Positions 45,323 to 54,399 of a DNA stretch of 64,000 nt are shown here, piece after piece. The stretch covers positions 62,001 to 126,000 of the forward strand of contig CAYQBG010000008.1 in assembly GCA_964415675.1 (NCBI GenBank). Reading direction: 5' to 3'. The stretch's first letter is position 1; each line of letters begins with the position of its first letter. Origin of the DNA: UBA5336 sp964415675. Its GTDB lineage: Bacteria; Pseudomonadota; Alphaproteobacteria; Caulobacterales; Hyphomonadaceae. The notes below the pieces were generated by a model, which ran no database searches, was not told the DNA's origin, and was given only the letters and a program-made list of their open reading frames with translations. Position numbers and translations under genes: made by a program.

Positions 45323-45352
45323 GAAAGCCCCGCCGGGACCGGCGGGGCTTTC
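45323..45352. terminator. Bidirectional terminator hairpin
   Basis: GAAAGCCCCGCCGG and CCGGCGGGGCTTTC are perfect 14-bp arms separated by only two bases, so the real loop opens a few pairs. It sits between the convergent cheR and TonB-receptor genes and can serve both strands. Confidence 0.85.
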
Positions 45353-45375
45353 CTGTTTGCGAGCGTCGCCGGAGT

Positions 45376-47961
45376 TTACCAGCTGAGCTTGACCTGCGCG
45401 CCATAGAAACGCGGCAGCGCCGGATAAACGGCGATCGTGCCAGTCTGTTCGGGCACGCCGAAGGACGACAGATTGTAGCTGTCTTCATCGGTCAGGTTTT
45501 CCCCGAAGACCGAGAATTCGAAGACATCATTCACGCTCGCCAGTGTGATCCGGCCCCCGACGAGCGCATAAGCATCATTCTTTGTCGGCTCGCGCAGTGC
45601 GGGCACCGAACTGAGATAGGCCTCACTGTTCCAGCGCACATTTCCGTGGAAGGACAGTTCGAACGCATCGCTGACCGGCATTGTGTAGGTCGCCGCGCTG
45701 GTCAGGACATATTCCGGCACATTCGCGAGCTGGTCCCCACCGCGGGCAATGACATTGAAGCCACCCGTGCCGTCTGGCACGCGATTGTCGCTCTCGCGCT
45801 CAGCCTTGGTATAGGCAAAGCCGCCCTGCAGGAGCAGCCCATCCATCGGCGTGGCCCCGGCATCGAGTTCCAGACCGTAGCTCTCCACCTCGGTATTGAT
45901 CGTGCGGAAATTGACACCGGTGAAGATGTTCTCCTGGAAACCATCGACCTGCTGGTAGAAAACTGCGCCATTAACGGTCACATCGCCGTCCATGAAGCTC
46001 GACTTCCAGCCGGCTTCGAACGAATCGACAATCTCGGACTCGAATTCCTGATCCGAGGTCTGGGCGCCATCGCCGCCGAACACCGCATAGTCGAAGGCCG
46101 AACGTTCGAGATTGTAGCCGCCGGACTTGAAGCCACGCGAGTAAGATGCGTAGCCGAGCAGGTCGGGGTTGAATGCATAGGCGAATTTCAGCGTGCCGGT
46201 GAGCTCCTCATCGGTGCGTTCATCGGCATACTCGCCATTGCCTTCGGTGTTCACGATCGGGTTGCAGACAAGACCCGCGAGCGAGAGGGCACCTGCCTCG
46301 GCGAGGCCCTGCACCGCCGCCGGATTGGCTGCGAGGAAGTCACAGCCGGGAACAGCTGAATTGAGATTCTGGGCAAGATCCTTGGTCTCATGATTGTAGC
46401 GCAGGCCCAGCGTGACGGTTGCCGCATCGCTCAGCGCATATTCATTGTGCGTGAACAGGGCGATCGCGTCCGTTGTGACGTCGAACCGGTCACCCGACAT
46501 GCCGGCGCCAGCCGGCGTTTCCGGGACAAAGATCGGGATCGGCGTGCCGGTCGCCGGATTGATCACAGGGGCGCCTGTCTCAGGATTGGTCACCACGCCA
46601 AGGATCGGCGGCGCGCCGAATGTGGAGCCGTCCGGGTTGAAGCCGAAAGGCAGAGTGCCGAAGAACTGGGCGCCCGTCACACCGGATGTGACGAGATCGG
46701 TATAGAGGTCGCCTTGCGTGCCGAACCGCACAGTGTCGGTCAGGCTGAGTTCCTCATGCATGAAGAAGGCGCCGACCAGCCAGTCGAGATTGCCATACTC
46801 ATTCTGGAGGCGCAGTTCCTGCGTGAACACCTCGTCACTGACCTTGTAGTCCTCGCGATAAGCCCGGTCGAGACCGGAGAAATCGATATCCTGATCGCGA
46901 ATGGCATCCCAGTGACGCCAGGAGGTGATCGAAGTGAACGCGCCGAACCCGAACTCATGATCGATCTGCGCCGACAGACCCGCCTCCTCGACAGCCTCGT
47001 CATAGCTCCTGTTGGGAGAGATCGCGACTTCGCGCTCGGACGGGTCGGCATCGGCAATCCCGGTCAGGCCAGCCATGGCGGCGCCGGCATTGATCGCCGG
47101 CGCGAACAGGCCGGGCTCGAAATTGACGCCCACACAGCAGCTCTCATCGGTCTCAGCATAATCGCCAATGAATCTCAGCGTCGTTTCGGGGCCCTCATAG
47201 AGCAGCTGGCCGCGCACGAAGCCCCGATTGATCGAGTTGAAGCTGCGGTCGGAATTGACGTCGTCAATATACCCGCCGCGCTCGCGGAACTTGGCGTCGA
47301 CACGTCCGGCCCATTCGTCGCTAAAGGCCGCATTACCGGAATATTCGACTTCCAGCGCATCAAAATTGCCGGCCGACACCGAGACATGGCCGCCACCGTC
47401 AAAGTCCGGCTTCGCGGTCGAAATCGAGACGACGCCAGCGGAGGTATTGCGGCCAAACAGCGTACCCTGCGGTCCGCGCAGGACTTCAACAGAAGCAAGC
47501 TCGGGCAGCTCGGCCAGGGCGACGCCAGTGCGGGTGCGAAATACGCCGTCGATCACAACGCCGACAGCCGGTTCGAAACCCGGATTATTGGACCCGGTGC
47601 CGATCCCGCGAATGGAGATGTTGGTGCCGGATGCAGCACTCTCGGTCTGGGTGATCTGGACGGTCGGCGCGATCTGCTCAAGATTGCCGATCGTCTTGAA
47701 GCCTGTCTCTTCCAGCAATGCGCCATCGAATGCGGTGACAGCAATCGGAACGTCCTGAACCGTGACACCTTCCCGGCGTGTGGCCTCAACCACGACGCGG
47801 TTCAGCCGTCGCTCGCCGGCTTCTTCTTCTACAGCGCCATTATCTTGCGCCTGGGCGGGCATGGCCGACAGGGCCATCAGCGCTGTCACGCCTGCGCTGG
47901 CGCCAAGCATGAGCCTCAGCGCATTGAATTTAGAATAATTATTCTTGTTTTCGATCGACAC
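45376..47961 (-). CDS. TonB-dependent outer-membrane receptor
   Basis: An 861-aa outer-membrane transporter. It has a signal peptide ending AQA, a TonB-box-like VVVEATRR, a plug domain (VPIAVTAFDGALLEETG, SIRGIG, VLRGPQGTLFGRNTSAGVV), and a 22-strand barrel pattern ending in FYGAQVKLSW with terminal aromatic residue. The substrate is unknown; such receptors in Caulobacterales relatives take up siderophores, sugars or aromatic compounds. A GTG at 47961 behind GGGAG is the best start; a TTG three bases earlier is in frame. Palindromes upstream may control it. Confidence 0.93.
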   Translation of the reverse strand: MSIENKNNYSKFNALRLMLGASAGVTALMALSAMPAQAQDNGAVEEEAGERRLNRVVVEATRREGVTVQDVPIAVTAFDGALLEETGFKTIGNLEQIAPTVQITQTESAASGTNISIRGIGTGSNNPGFEPAVGVVIDGVFRTRTGVALAELPELASVEVLRGPQGTLFGRNTSAGVVSISTAKPDFDGGGHVSVSAGNFDALEVEYSGNAAFSDEWAGRVDAKFRERGGYIDDVNSDRSFNSINRGFVRGQLLYEGPETTLRFIGDYAETDESCCVGVNFEPGLFAPAINAGAAMAGLTGIADADPSEREVAISPNRSYDEAVEEAGLSAQIDHEFGFGAFTSITSWRHWDAIRDQDIDFSGLDRAYREDYKVSDEVFTQELRLQNEYGNLDWLVGAFFMHEELSLTDTVRFGTQGDLYTDLVTSGVTGAQFFGTLPFGFNPDGSTFGAPPILGVVTNPETGAPVINPATGTPIPIFVPETPAGAGMSGDRFDVTTDAIALFTHNEYALSDAATVTLGLRYNHETKDLAQNLNSAVPGCDFLAANPAAVQGLAEAGALSLAGLVCNPIVNTEGNGEYADERTDEELTGTLKFAYAFNPDLLGYASYSRGFKSGGYNLERSAFDYAVFGGDGAQTSDQEFESEIVDSFEAGWKSSFMDGDVTVNGAVFYQQVDGFQENIFTGVNFRTINTEVESYGLELDAGATPMDGLLLQGGFAYTKAERESDNRVPDGTGGFNVIARGGDQLANVPEYVLTSAATYTMPVSDAFELSFHGNVRWNSEAYLSSVPALREPTKNDAYALVGGRITLASVNDVFEFSVFGENLTDEDSYNLSSFGVPEQTGTIAVYPALPRFYGAQVKLSW

Positions 47962-48055
47962 CAATCGTCTCCCTTAAGCAGTTTTCAGAGGGCAGAGAGG
48001 CAAGTGCGATTCTCTGTCTGCCCCACGCGAAGGCGTAGGCTATTGACACGCGAGA

Positions 48056-48113
48056 GCAACAGGTTGCGGCAGTTTTGAGACAATTGTCCTCCGGTCGTTG
48101 TATTTTCACAACG
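48056..48113 (-). promoter_or_regulatory. Three palindromes upstream of the TonB receptor
   Basis: GCAAC-AG-GTTGC (48056-48067), GACAATTGTC (48079-48088, perfect), and CGTTGT-ATTTTC-ACAACG (48096-48113, 6-bp arms) lie in 58 bp, about 100-150 bp upstream of the receptor start. They look like operator sites of one or more dimeric regulators, as expected for nutrient-controlled receptor genes. No consensus Fur box is evident. Confidence 0.5.
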
Positions 48114-48122
48114 CACCACAAT

Positions 48123-48152
48123 AAAAAACCCCGAACCCTTTCGGGCCCGGGG
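48123..48152 (-). terminator. Rho-independent terminator of the secreted-protein gene
   Basis: On the minus strand, a CCCCG...CGGGG stem with an inner CCC/GGG pair is followed directly by TTTTTT. It lies 30 bp past the stop of the gene at 48182-49216. Confidence 0.85.
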
Positions 48153-48181
48153 TGATCTGGTGTCCCGTTCCTGATCGATTA

Positions 48182-49216
48182 TCAGTTGTAGCCCTGCCCC
48201 ACACCGCCATCGAAGGTGATCGGCCCGGACGCCTCATTCGGACGCACACGCTCGACTTGTTTGCTGACCTTTTTCATCACTGTTCGCTCCTGCGGCACAC
48301 AGGCTTGCGCTGCGCCCTGCATATGCACCAGTTTGGTTCCCGGACCATGCCGGCGCAGGAGCGAGCGCTCATTGCAGTCGCGGCGCGGCACCTGGGTCTT
48401 GCATTCGAGCTTGCCGCCGGGGGCGTGGACCAGTGCGTCTCCCTTACGACAGGCAAAGGTTTCGGCATGGCTGAAATCGGCCTTGCCAGCCTTGAGATGG
48501 CCGACCGTGACCTGCATAGCCGTGCCTGCCATGCAGCGATAGATTTCGCCCTCATGGCTGGCTGGGACCGCCTTTTCGCCACTGAGCTGCGAGGCCGGGT
48601 GCGGGGTGCCCTGGTCATCGATACAGACCGCCTGGACCGGGCGCTGGCCGACACTGGCGGATGTGTTTCTGACGCAGACTTTTTCCCGGACGGGGACATT
48701 CTGCATCACGGTTTCGACATAGCGTTCTTCACCCCCGGTCACATTGAGACCGTTCAGGGTTGTCGGCGCCACGCCGGGAGACGCATAGGCCGCCCCGCCG
48801 CCCGACAGGAGAACCGTCCCGCTCTCGCCGGAAGAATGTGTGATCCCGGTATTCACATAGGACGTGCTGCCGACAAAGGTTGTTCCCTGCTTGACCCCGA
48901 CATTCGGCGCGGTCACGGAGATATTCGGCCCGGCGACATTCACACCGGGCACGACAATGTTCTGCCCTTTGGGCATGTTCGCACAACAGCCCGGCCCGGT
49001 CGATCCGCCGGCACCGGGAACCACGATGGCAGGGCCCTGGGGGATAGTCGGGCCGGGATGACCCGAGCCACCTGAGTCTCCGCCGCCCCCGCAGCCGAAA
49101 CCGGCACAGGGTGAACCACCCCCCATGCCGCCGCCGGCAGAGGCGACAGTGCCAAGTGTAAAGAGCGCGACCGTTGCCAGGCCGGCCAGTACAGTGTTCC
49201 GGGTTGAGACGCCCAT
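48182..49216 (-). CDS. Secreted protein with Gly-rich start and Cys-containing C-terminal part, unknown function
   Basis: A 344-aa protein with a clear signal peptide (cleavage near ASA-GG about residue 28). The mature N terminus is a Gly/Cys/Pro-rich segment (to about residue 75), then Val/Asn-rich repeats (NIVVPGVNVAGPNISV, NVGV) suggestive of a beta-structured surface fibre, then a region with about eight Cys (VCVRNT, AVCIDD, YRCMAG, FACRKG, LECKT, RDCNE, QACVP) and a basic tail. The ATG at 49216 has AGGAGA. I do not recognise the family; it could be a surface or matrix protein. Confidence 0.75.
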   Translation of the reverse strand: MGVSTRNTVLAGLATVALFTLGTVASAGGGMGGGSPCAGFGCGGGGDSGGSGHPGPTIPQGPAIVVPGAGGSTGPGCCANMPKGQNIVVPGVNVAGPNISVTAPNVGVKQGTTFVGSTSYVNTGITHSSGESGTVLLSGGGAAYASPGVAPTTLNGLNVTGGEERYVETVMQNVPVREKVCVRNTSASVGQRPVQAVCIDDQGTPHPASQLSGEKAVPASHEGEIYRCMAGTAMQVTVGHLKAGKADFSHAETFACRKGDALVHAPGGKLECKTQVPRRDCNERSLLRRHGPGTKLVHMQGAAQACVPQERTVMKKVSKQVERVRPNEASGPITFDGGVGQGYN

Positions 49217-49423
49217 TTTCGATCTCCTGAGGCTTTGCCCCCATGAGAAGCAGTATCCGTGCCGTTCTTCGCCCACAGCGCGAAAGACATGTAACCGTGA
49301 CGGGATATTTTCCCGCTCTGGGGAGAATCTGCATCTGGCGCGCGGTTTGCGACACTGCTGATGTCCCCCACACCGGGCAAAGACCCGGCCCAGAAAACAA
49401 GAACCCCTCGGAGCACGCGCATC

Positions 49424-49987
49424 ATGACTGAAGGTCCGGCCCATCCCAGCACGATTGCCATGCTCGATGCCTGGAAACGCATGGAGTGCGCCACGGCAGA
49501 CGCGCTGCTGGATGAGCCGGCCGGCGCCGTCACGGGCAATGAAGATGCGTTGGTCGGCCGGATTTTCGTGCTGCAGAAGCTGTCCCAGCTGGATTGGTCG
49601 TTCCGCACGGCGGGCGAACACCTGGCAAATGTGCTCGGCCGACCACTCGCGGGTCGCAATTTTCTCGACTTCTGGAGCGGGACCGATCGCGAAATGGTCC
49701 GCACCCTCCTCCTGGCCGTGTCCGGTCAGGGCGCCCCCGGACTCATCCGCGCGCAGGCAGAAACGCTTGCTGGCCGCGCCCTGAAGATCGAGATCGCGCT
49801 TGCGCCCCTGCCGGGGGTCGCCAATGGCCAGACTCGCCTGCTGGGCCACTACCAGGATCTTGGCAATGATCTCAGGCTCGCGCGCGAGCCCGTCTGGCGT
49901 CACGCCCTGCTTGGCATCTTGCCGCCGGAACGCCCGCGCCCGAAACCGCGCATGCGACTGGTCAGCCACAATGGTCGCCTGATCTGA
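49424..49987 (+). CDS. PAS_5-family PAS domain protein
   Basis: A 187-aa stand-alone PAS protein of the alphaproteobacterial PAS_5 type: FVLQKLSQLDWSFRTAGEHLANVLGRPLAGRNFLDFW is the family's core (about residues 48-84). A basic tail follows. The Caulobacter protein MopJ, a single-domain PAS regulator of motility and the cell cycle, is a possible relative, but I cannot confirm orthology. Start at ATG 49424 behind GGAG. It is divergent from the secreted-protein gene. Confidence 0.82.
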   Translation: MTEGPAHPSTIAMLDAWKRMECATADALLDEPAGAVTGNEDALVGRIFVLQKLSQLDWSFRTAGEHLANVLGRPLAGRNFLDFWSGTDREMVRTLLLAVSGQGAPGLIRAQAETLAGRALKIEIALAPLPGVANGQTRLLGHYQDLGNDLRLAREPVWRHALLGILPPERPRPKPRMRLVSHNGRLI

Positions 49988-50060
49988 CCGCCTCCGCAAA
50001 AGAAGCAATTGCTGGCACGGAACGCTTCTAAGCCGGGCGGAATGGCGGTATGCAGACAGG

Positions 50061-50735
50061 ATGATGAGGCTATACCACTGGCCGCTCGACCCGGCCGCGC
50101 GAACGGTGCGACTGGCGCTGGCTGAAAAACAGCTGGCCTTCGAACCTGTGGAGACACGTCCGTGGGCCACGCATCCCGAGGTGGAACAACTCGCTCCGGG
50201 CGCTGCCGCGCCGGCGCTGCTGGCCAGTGGCGAGGACGGCCGCATCGTCCTGCTCGGCAGCCATGCCATTCTGGAACATCTCGAAGAGGCTCACCCGACC
50301 GGGCGTCTGTTATCTAACACACGTCAGGATCGTGCCGAAGCCCGGCGACTGTGGCGCTGGTGCGAGGATGCGTTTGCGCTGGTCAACGACACCCTGCTGG
50401 CCGAGCGTGTCACACAATGGATCCGTCGTGAGCGCGAGCCTGACAGCAGCGCCCTTCGCAAGGGCGCACATGCGCTGCGCGGGCGGCTGACCTTTCTCAA
50501 TGCCCTAACCGAACAACGCTCCTACCTGTCTGGCCGGCACCTGTCTCTGGCCGACCTTTCAGCGGCGGCGCACCTGTCCAGCCTTGATTATTTCGGCGAC
50601 GTGGACTGGTCGACAGTGCCGGATCTGAAATCCTGGTATGGCCGGCTGAAGTCACGGCCAAGCTTTCGTCCCCTGCTTAGCGAACGGATCAACGGCACTC
50701 GACCGGCGAAACACTATCCGGATCTCGATTTTTAG
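50061..50735 (+). CDS. fzlA: FzlA-type glutathione-S-transferase-like FtsZ-binding protein
   Basis: A 224-aa GST fold: N-terminal thioredoxin-like part beginning LYHWPLDPAARTVRLAL and a helical C-terminal part. It ends in HYPDLDF, the conserved tail of FzlA. In Caulobacter FzlA binds FtsZ filaments, shapes their curvature and links FtsZ to the FtsWI wall synthase; it has no GST activity. The gene is tail-to-tail with murG (4-bp overlap), at the end of the division cluster, which supports the call. A maleylacetoacetate isomerase (also GST fold) is the main alternative but lacks this tail. Confidence 0.78.
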   Translation: MMRLYHWPLDPAARTVRLALAEKQLAFEPVETRPWATHPEVEQLAPGAAAPALLASGEDGRIVLLGSHAILEHLEEAHPTGRLLSNTRQDRAEARRLWRWCEDAFALVNDTLLAERVTQWIRREREPDSSALRKGAHALRGRLTFLNALTEQRSYLSGRHLSLADLSAAAHLSSLDYFGDVDWSTVPDLKSWYGRLKSRPSFRPLLSERINGTRPAKHYPDLDF

Positions 50736-51838
50736 GCAGGCCCACGATGGTTTCCGGCCACGCGCTCGGCAAGATCGGCCAGGTCGCTGGCGGCGCTGGA
50801 GTTGCCGGCGGCCTTCGCGGCTTCGGCTCGCGCTTGCAGATCCTTCGCATCGCCCAGTCGGGCGGCGATCAGCTCTCCGACAAGATTGGGATAGAGATTG
50901 TCCTCCAGCACCAGATCGGCGGCGCCGATATCGGTCAGTGCTGCCGCGTTCGCGCTCTGGTGATCGTCCATGGCGATCTTCAGCGGAATAAGGATCGACG
51001 GACGGCCAACACAGGCGATCTCGCTGACCGTCCCGGCCCCTGAGCGCGCGATCACGAGATGTGCGGCGGCAAGCCTCTCGGGCATATCGGAGAAAAACGT
51101 GTCGATTTCGGCGCTGATCCCGGCATTGGCATAGAGCCGGACCACATCGGCGAGCTGTTCCTCGCGCACTTGCTGGACCACTGTGAGGCGCGTGCGGATC
51201 GATTCGGGAAGATGGTTGCAGATGGCCAGCGGCAGGGCCTCGCCAAGGATACGCGCACCCTGGCTGCCCCCGGTGATGAGGATGTTCAGCGGCCCGTCAG
51301 GGTCCGGGTAGGGCACCTCGCGCATGGCTGCGATGGGTCCGCGCACCGGATTTCCAAGCGGAATATGCGTCGCGCCGGCGGGCAGGCGATCAAGCCGCTC
51401 GAAACCGCTGACCACGGCGGCTGCGTGGCGGGCGAAACGGCGATTGACGCGGCCCAGCACCGCATTCTGCTCATGAATCAGCATCGGCACGCGCTTTCGC
51501 CGCGCCGCAGCCAGCGCCGGAAAGGCCGGATAGCCCCCGAAACCGGCCACCAGCTTCGGCCCATTATCGCCGATCAGGCGGGCGGCCGCGCCGACCCCCG
51601 CATTCAGCTTGATGAGCGTACCTGGCAAGGTCCAGGGCTTTCTGAGATTGGGGCTCGCGGCCTGGACCGCCTGTTTCCAGTCGGCGGGAAACGTCTCACC
51701 ATAACGAAGGCCCCGGTCGTCGCTGACCAGGCCGACGGCCCAGCCGCGCGCTCGCATTTCCTCTGCAAAGGCGGACGCGGGAAACATATGCCCGCCCGTG
51801 CCACCGGCAGCGATGATCACAAGCGGGCGATCGGCCAT
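50732..51838 (-). CDS. murG: UDP-GlcNAc:lipid I N-acetylglucosaminyltransferase
   Basis: MurG makes lipid II from lipid I at the inner face of the membrane. The 368-aa GT28 protein shows AAGGTGGHMFPA, GGYPAFPA, the donor-site GGSQGAR, and RSGAGTVSEI with DDHQSANA. The start at 51838 shares a base with the ftsW stop (TGATG). Last gene of the dcw operon here: murC, murB, ddl and ftsQAZ, which usually follow, are missing from this place. Confidence 0.96.
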   Translation of the reverse strand: MADRPLVIIAAGGTGGHMFPASAFAEEMRARGWAVGLVSDDRGLRYGETFPADWKQAVQAASPNLRKPWTLPGTLIKLNAGVGAAARLIGDNGPKLVAGFGGYPAFPALAAARRKRVPMLIHEQNAVLGRVNRRFARHAAAVVSGFERLDRLPAGATHIPLGNPVRGPIAAMREVPYPDPDGPLNILITGGSQGARILGEALPLAICNHLPESIRTRLTVVQQVREEQLADVVRLYANAGISAEIDTFFSDMPERLAAAHLVIARSGAGTVSEIACVGRPSILIPLKIAMDDHQSANAAALTDIGAADLVLEDNLYPNLVGELIAARLGDAKDLQARAEAAKAAGNSSAASDLADLAERVAGNHRGPA

Positions 51839-52977
51839 CAGAAACTCCGCGAAGACAGCGGCCGGCGGATCAGTGCCAGCGCGAAACCCAGTGTGATGGC
51901 CGTACCAGCCAGCGAAGATCCCCCATAGGAAATGAATGGAAGCGTCATTCCTTTCGGAGGTATCAGAGCGACATTGACGCCAATATTTATGACCGCCTGA
52001 AGGCCAAACAGTGAAAAAAGGCCGGTCGCAGCCGCGCGGACATAGGGCTCGCCATTGCGCGCGGCGATGAGCACACCGCGAATCGAGATGAAGGCAAACA
52101 GGCCAATCAGCACCAAGGCTGCGACGAGCCCATATTCCTCGACCATCACCGCGAAGATGAAATCGGTATAGGCATCGGGCAGGCTTGCCTTGACGGTCCC
52201 CTCGCCCGGTCCGACACCCAACAGTCCGCCTCTTGAAATGGCTTCGACAGCCTTGTCGATCTGGTAGGTGTCGTACGCACTCGGATCCAGGAAACTGTTC
52301 ACCCGGTAGCGCACATGCGGCAGCAACGCATACAGCGTTCCGGCCAGCGCCACACCGCCGGCGGCGAAAGCGGCGGCCCACCGGACCGGCAGGCCGGACA
52401 CGAAGAAAGTGATGATGAAAGCTGCGGTCAGGAGCGCAGACTGTCCAACATCGGGTTGCATGAGCAACAGCCCCATCGTCACGGCATAGAAGGCAAAGGA
52501 CACGCCCGCCCAGGGACCCTTGGGGAAGAGGCTGCGCTGAGCCAGCAACCACCCGGTCAGCACAATCACGGCAGGCTTTGCCATTTCCGAAGGTTGCAGG
52601 GAAAAGCCGGCCAGCCTGACCGATCTCTGGGCGCCCTTCACTTCTTCTCCAAACAGCAGGATGAACGCCATCAGGGTGAAAGTGACGAGGAAGACGAATG
52701 CTGCGGCCCGTCGCACCCATTGCCGGTCGAGCAGGCTGAGCGTGATGAGCAGTACGGCAGAGCCCGCGGCAAACGCTGCCTGGCGCCAGACGAAATGATA
52801 GGGGTCGGAAAGTCCAATCCGCTCAGCTGTCGGCGGCCCTGCTGCGAGCGACAGAATAAGCCCGGCAGACAGGAGCACAGCCGCCGCCACGATGATCGGC
52901 CAGTCCACGGTCCGCCGCCATTCGGTGAGCCAGGAATCATCGGCCCGCGAAATCTGCGGCGCGGCCAGTCCTGTCAT
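51838..52977 (-). CDS. ftsW: Lipid II polymerase / division SEDS protein
   Basis: FtsW polymerises septal glycan strands together with FtsI. The 379-aa protein has about ten transmembrane helices and SEDS motifs LQPSEMAKPAVIV, LMQPDVGQSALL, GVGPGEGTVKASLPDAYTDFIFAVMVEEYG, and KGMTLPFISYGGSS. It overlaps murD by 4 bp and murG by 1 bp. Confidence 0.96.
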   Translation of the reverse strand: MTGLAAPQISRADDSWLTEWRRTVDWPIIVAAAVLLSAGLILSLAAGPPTAERIGLSDPYHFVWRQAAFAAGSAVLLITLSLLDRQWVRRAAAFVFLVTFTLMAFILLFGEEVKGAQRSVRLAGFSLQPSEMAKPAVIVLTGWLLAQRSLFPKGPWAGVSFAFYAVTMGLLLMQPDVGQSALLTAAFIITFFVSGLPVRWAAAFAAGGVALAGTLYALLPHVRYRVNSFLDPSAYDTYQIDKAVEAISRGGLLGVGPGEGTVKASLPDAYTDFIFAVMVEEYGLVAALVLIGLFAFISIRGVLIAARNGEPYVRAAATGLFSLFGLQAVINIGVNVALIPPKGMTLPFISYGGSSLAGTAITLGFALALIRRPLSSRSF

Positions 52978-54389
52978 GCCGACTCCATCATGGCCGACAC
53001 ACCGGTCACGCCAGCCACCGCCCGGCGGAACGCTTCGCCACGCGCCTCGAAATCCTTGAACTGGTCGAAACTGGCACAGGCCGGCGACAACAGGACGACC
53101 GCATCGGGCTCGCCCGAGGCTGCGGCATCCTTATAAGCAGCCTCTACTGCGGCCTGCAGCGTTCCGCATCTGCGCACGGGCGCGCGGCCTCTCAGCGTCT
53201 GGGCAAAGGCCTCTTCGGCCTCACCGATCAGATAGGCATGCGCTACGCGGGCAAAGAGCGGCTCCAGCGGCGCAATGCCTTCGGCCTTCGCCTGCCCGCC
53301 GGCAATCCAGTAGATGCGCGGGAAAGTCCGCAAGGCCTGTATAGCGGCCTGAGCATTGGTTGCCTTGCTGTCATTGATGAAGCGCACATTGGCTTCGCGG
53401 GCCACCAGTTCGAGTCGGTGTGGCAGGCCGGAAAAGCTCTCGATTCCGGCCATGATCACCGCCGGATCGAGGCCGAGCGCCCGGCAGGCGGCATAGGCCG
53501 CAGCGGCGTTCTGGTGATTGTGGCTGCCCGGCAGGGCTTCGGCGCGACCGAGATCACCGACGCGTACAGCCTTTCCGGTCAGGCTGTCGAAAAGGCGCCC
53601 CTCGATCGCGCTGACACCGCGACCAAGTGCGAAATCGGAGGAAACCTGCATCACGCGGGCCGGACCGCGCTTCAGCCCCATGGCGACGGCCTGCGAATGC
53701 TCGTCGTCGATCCCGACCACGGCGGTATCGCCTGGCTGCTGGTTCTGGAAGATGCGCTTCTTCGCGGCGACATACCCATCCATCCCACCATGGCGGTCGA
53801 GATGGTCGGGCGAGATATTCAGGAAGACCGAAACATCGCAATGAAGCGAGTGGACCAGGTCAAGCTGGTAGGATGACAATTCGAGCACATAGATCGCATT
53901 GGCATGGAGCGGCTCCATGTCGAGCACGCCCTGCCCGATATTGCCGCCGACCCGGGCATCGCGGCCGGCCCGCTTGAGGATATGGCCGATCAGCGCAGTG
54001 GTGGTCGACTTGCCATTGGTGCCGGTGATTCCGATCACCTTTGGCCGCCCGCGCTGAGGCAGGGCCTGCACGGCACGGGCAAACAGTTCCATGTCGCCCA
54101 CAACCGGCACATCCATCGCCTCGGCCATACGGACAATCCGGTGCGGCTGGGGATAGCGATAGGGCACGCCCGGAGACAGGATCAGTGCAGCAAATTGCTG
54201 CCAGTCGCGCTTGTTGATGTCTGACAATGTGATCCCGGCCGCTTCAGCGCGCTCGCGGGTCGCTTCGCTGTCGTCCCAGGCGTGCACGCGCGCTCCGCCG
54301 GCCGCAAGGGCCCGTGCGGCGCTGAGACCCGTGCGGCCCAGTCCGAAAACGGCGACGTCGCGCCCGGCATATTCGGTGATCGGGATCAT
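52974..54389 (-). CDS. murD: UDP-N-acetylmuramoyl-L-alanine--D-glutamate ligase
   Basis: MurD adds D-Glu (made by MurI) to UDP-MurNAc-L-Ala. The 471-aa Mur ligase has GLGRTGLSAARAL, the ATP loop GTNGKSTTTALIGH, NISPDHLDRHG and NDSKATNAQA. The start lies 10 bp after mraY with GAGGTG upstream. Confidence 0.96.
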   Translation of the reverse strand: MIPITEYAGRDVAVFGLGRTGLSAARALAAGGARVHAWDDSEATRERAEAAGITLSDINKRDWQQFAALILSPGVPYRYPQPHRIVRMAEAMDVPVVGDMELFARAVQALPQRGRPKVIGITGTNGKSTTTALIGHILKRAGRDARVGGNIGQGVLDMEPLHANAIYVLELSSYQLDLVHSLHCDVSVFLNISPDHLDRHGGMDGYVAAKKRIFQNQQPGDTAVVGIDDEHSQAVAMGLKRGPARVMQVSSDFALGRGVSAIEGRLFDSLTGKAVRVGDLGRAEALPGSHNHQNAAAAYAACRALGLDPAVIMAGIESFSGLPHRLELVAREANVRFINDSKATNAQAAIQALRTFPRIYWIAGGQAKAEGIAPLEPLFARVAHAYLIGEAEEAFAQTLRGRAPVRRCGTLQAAVEAAYKDAAASGEPDAVVLLSPACASFDQFKDFEARGEAFRRAVAGVTGVSAMMESA

Positions 54390-54399
54390 CTGGTTTCAG

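Noticed and set aside
46390..48078. 562-codon open frame on the plus strand
   Set aside because: Antisense to the TonB-dependent receptor, whose plug and barrel motifs are intact. No recognisable protein.
49217..50269. N-terminal extension of the secreted-protein frame
   Set aside because: The frame stays open upstream but runs antisense through the PAS gene. A signal peptide and AGGAGA place the true start at 49216.
50061..50735. Maleylacetoacetate isomerase (maiA) for the GST-like gene
   Set aside because: It would fill a pathway gap, but the HYPDLDF end and the dcw context fit FzlA better.
51839..52720. N-terminal extension of murG by nearly 300 codons
   Set aside because: It overlaps ftsW in another frame. 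MurG starts at its conserved AAGGTGGH region after the TGATG junction at 51838.
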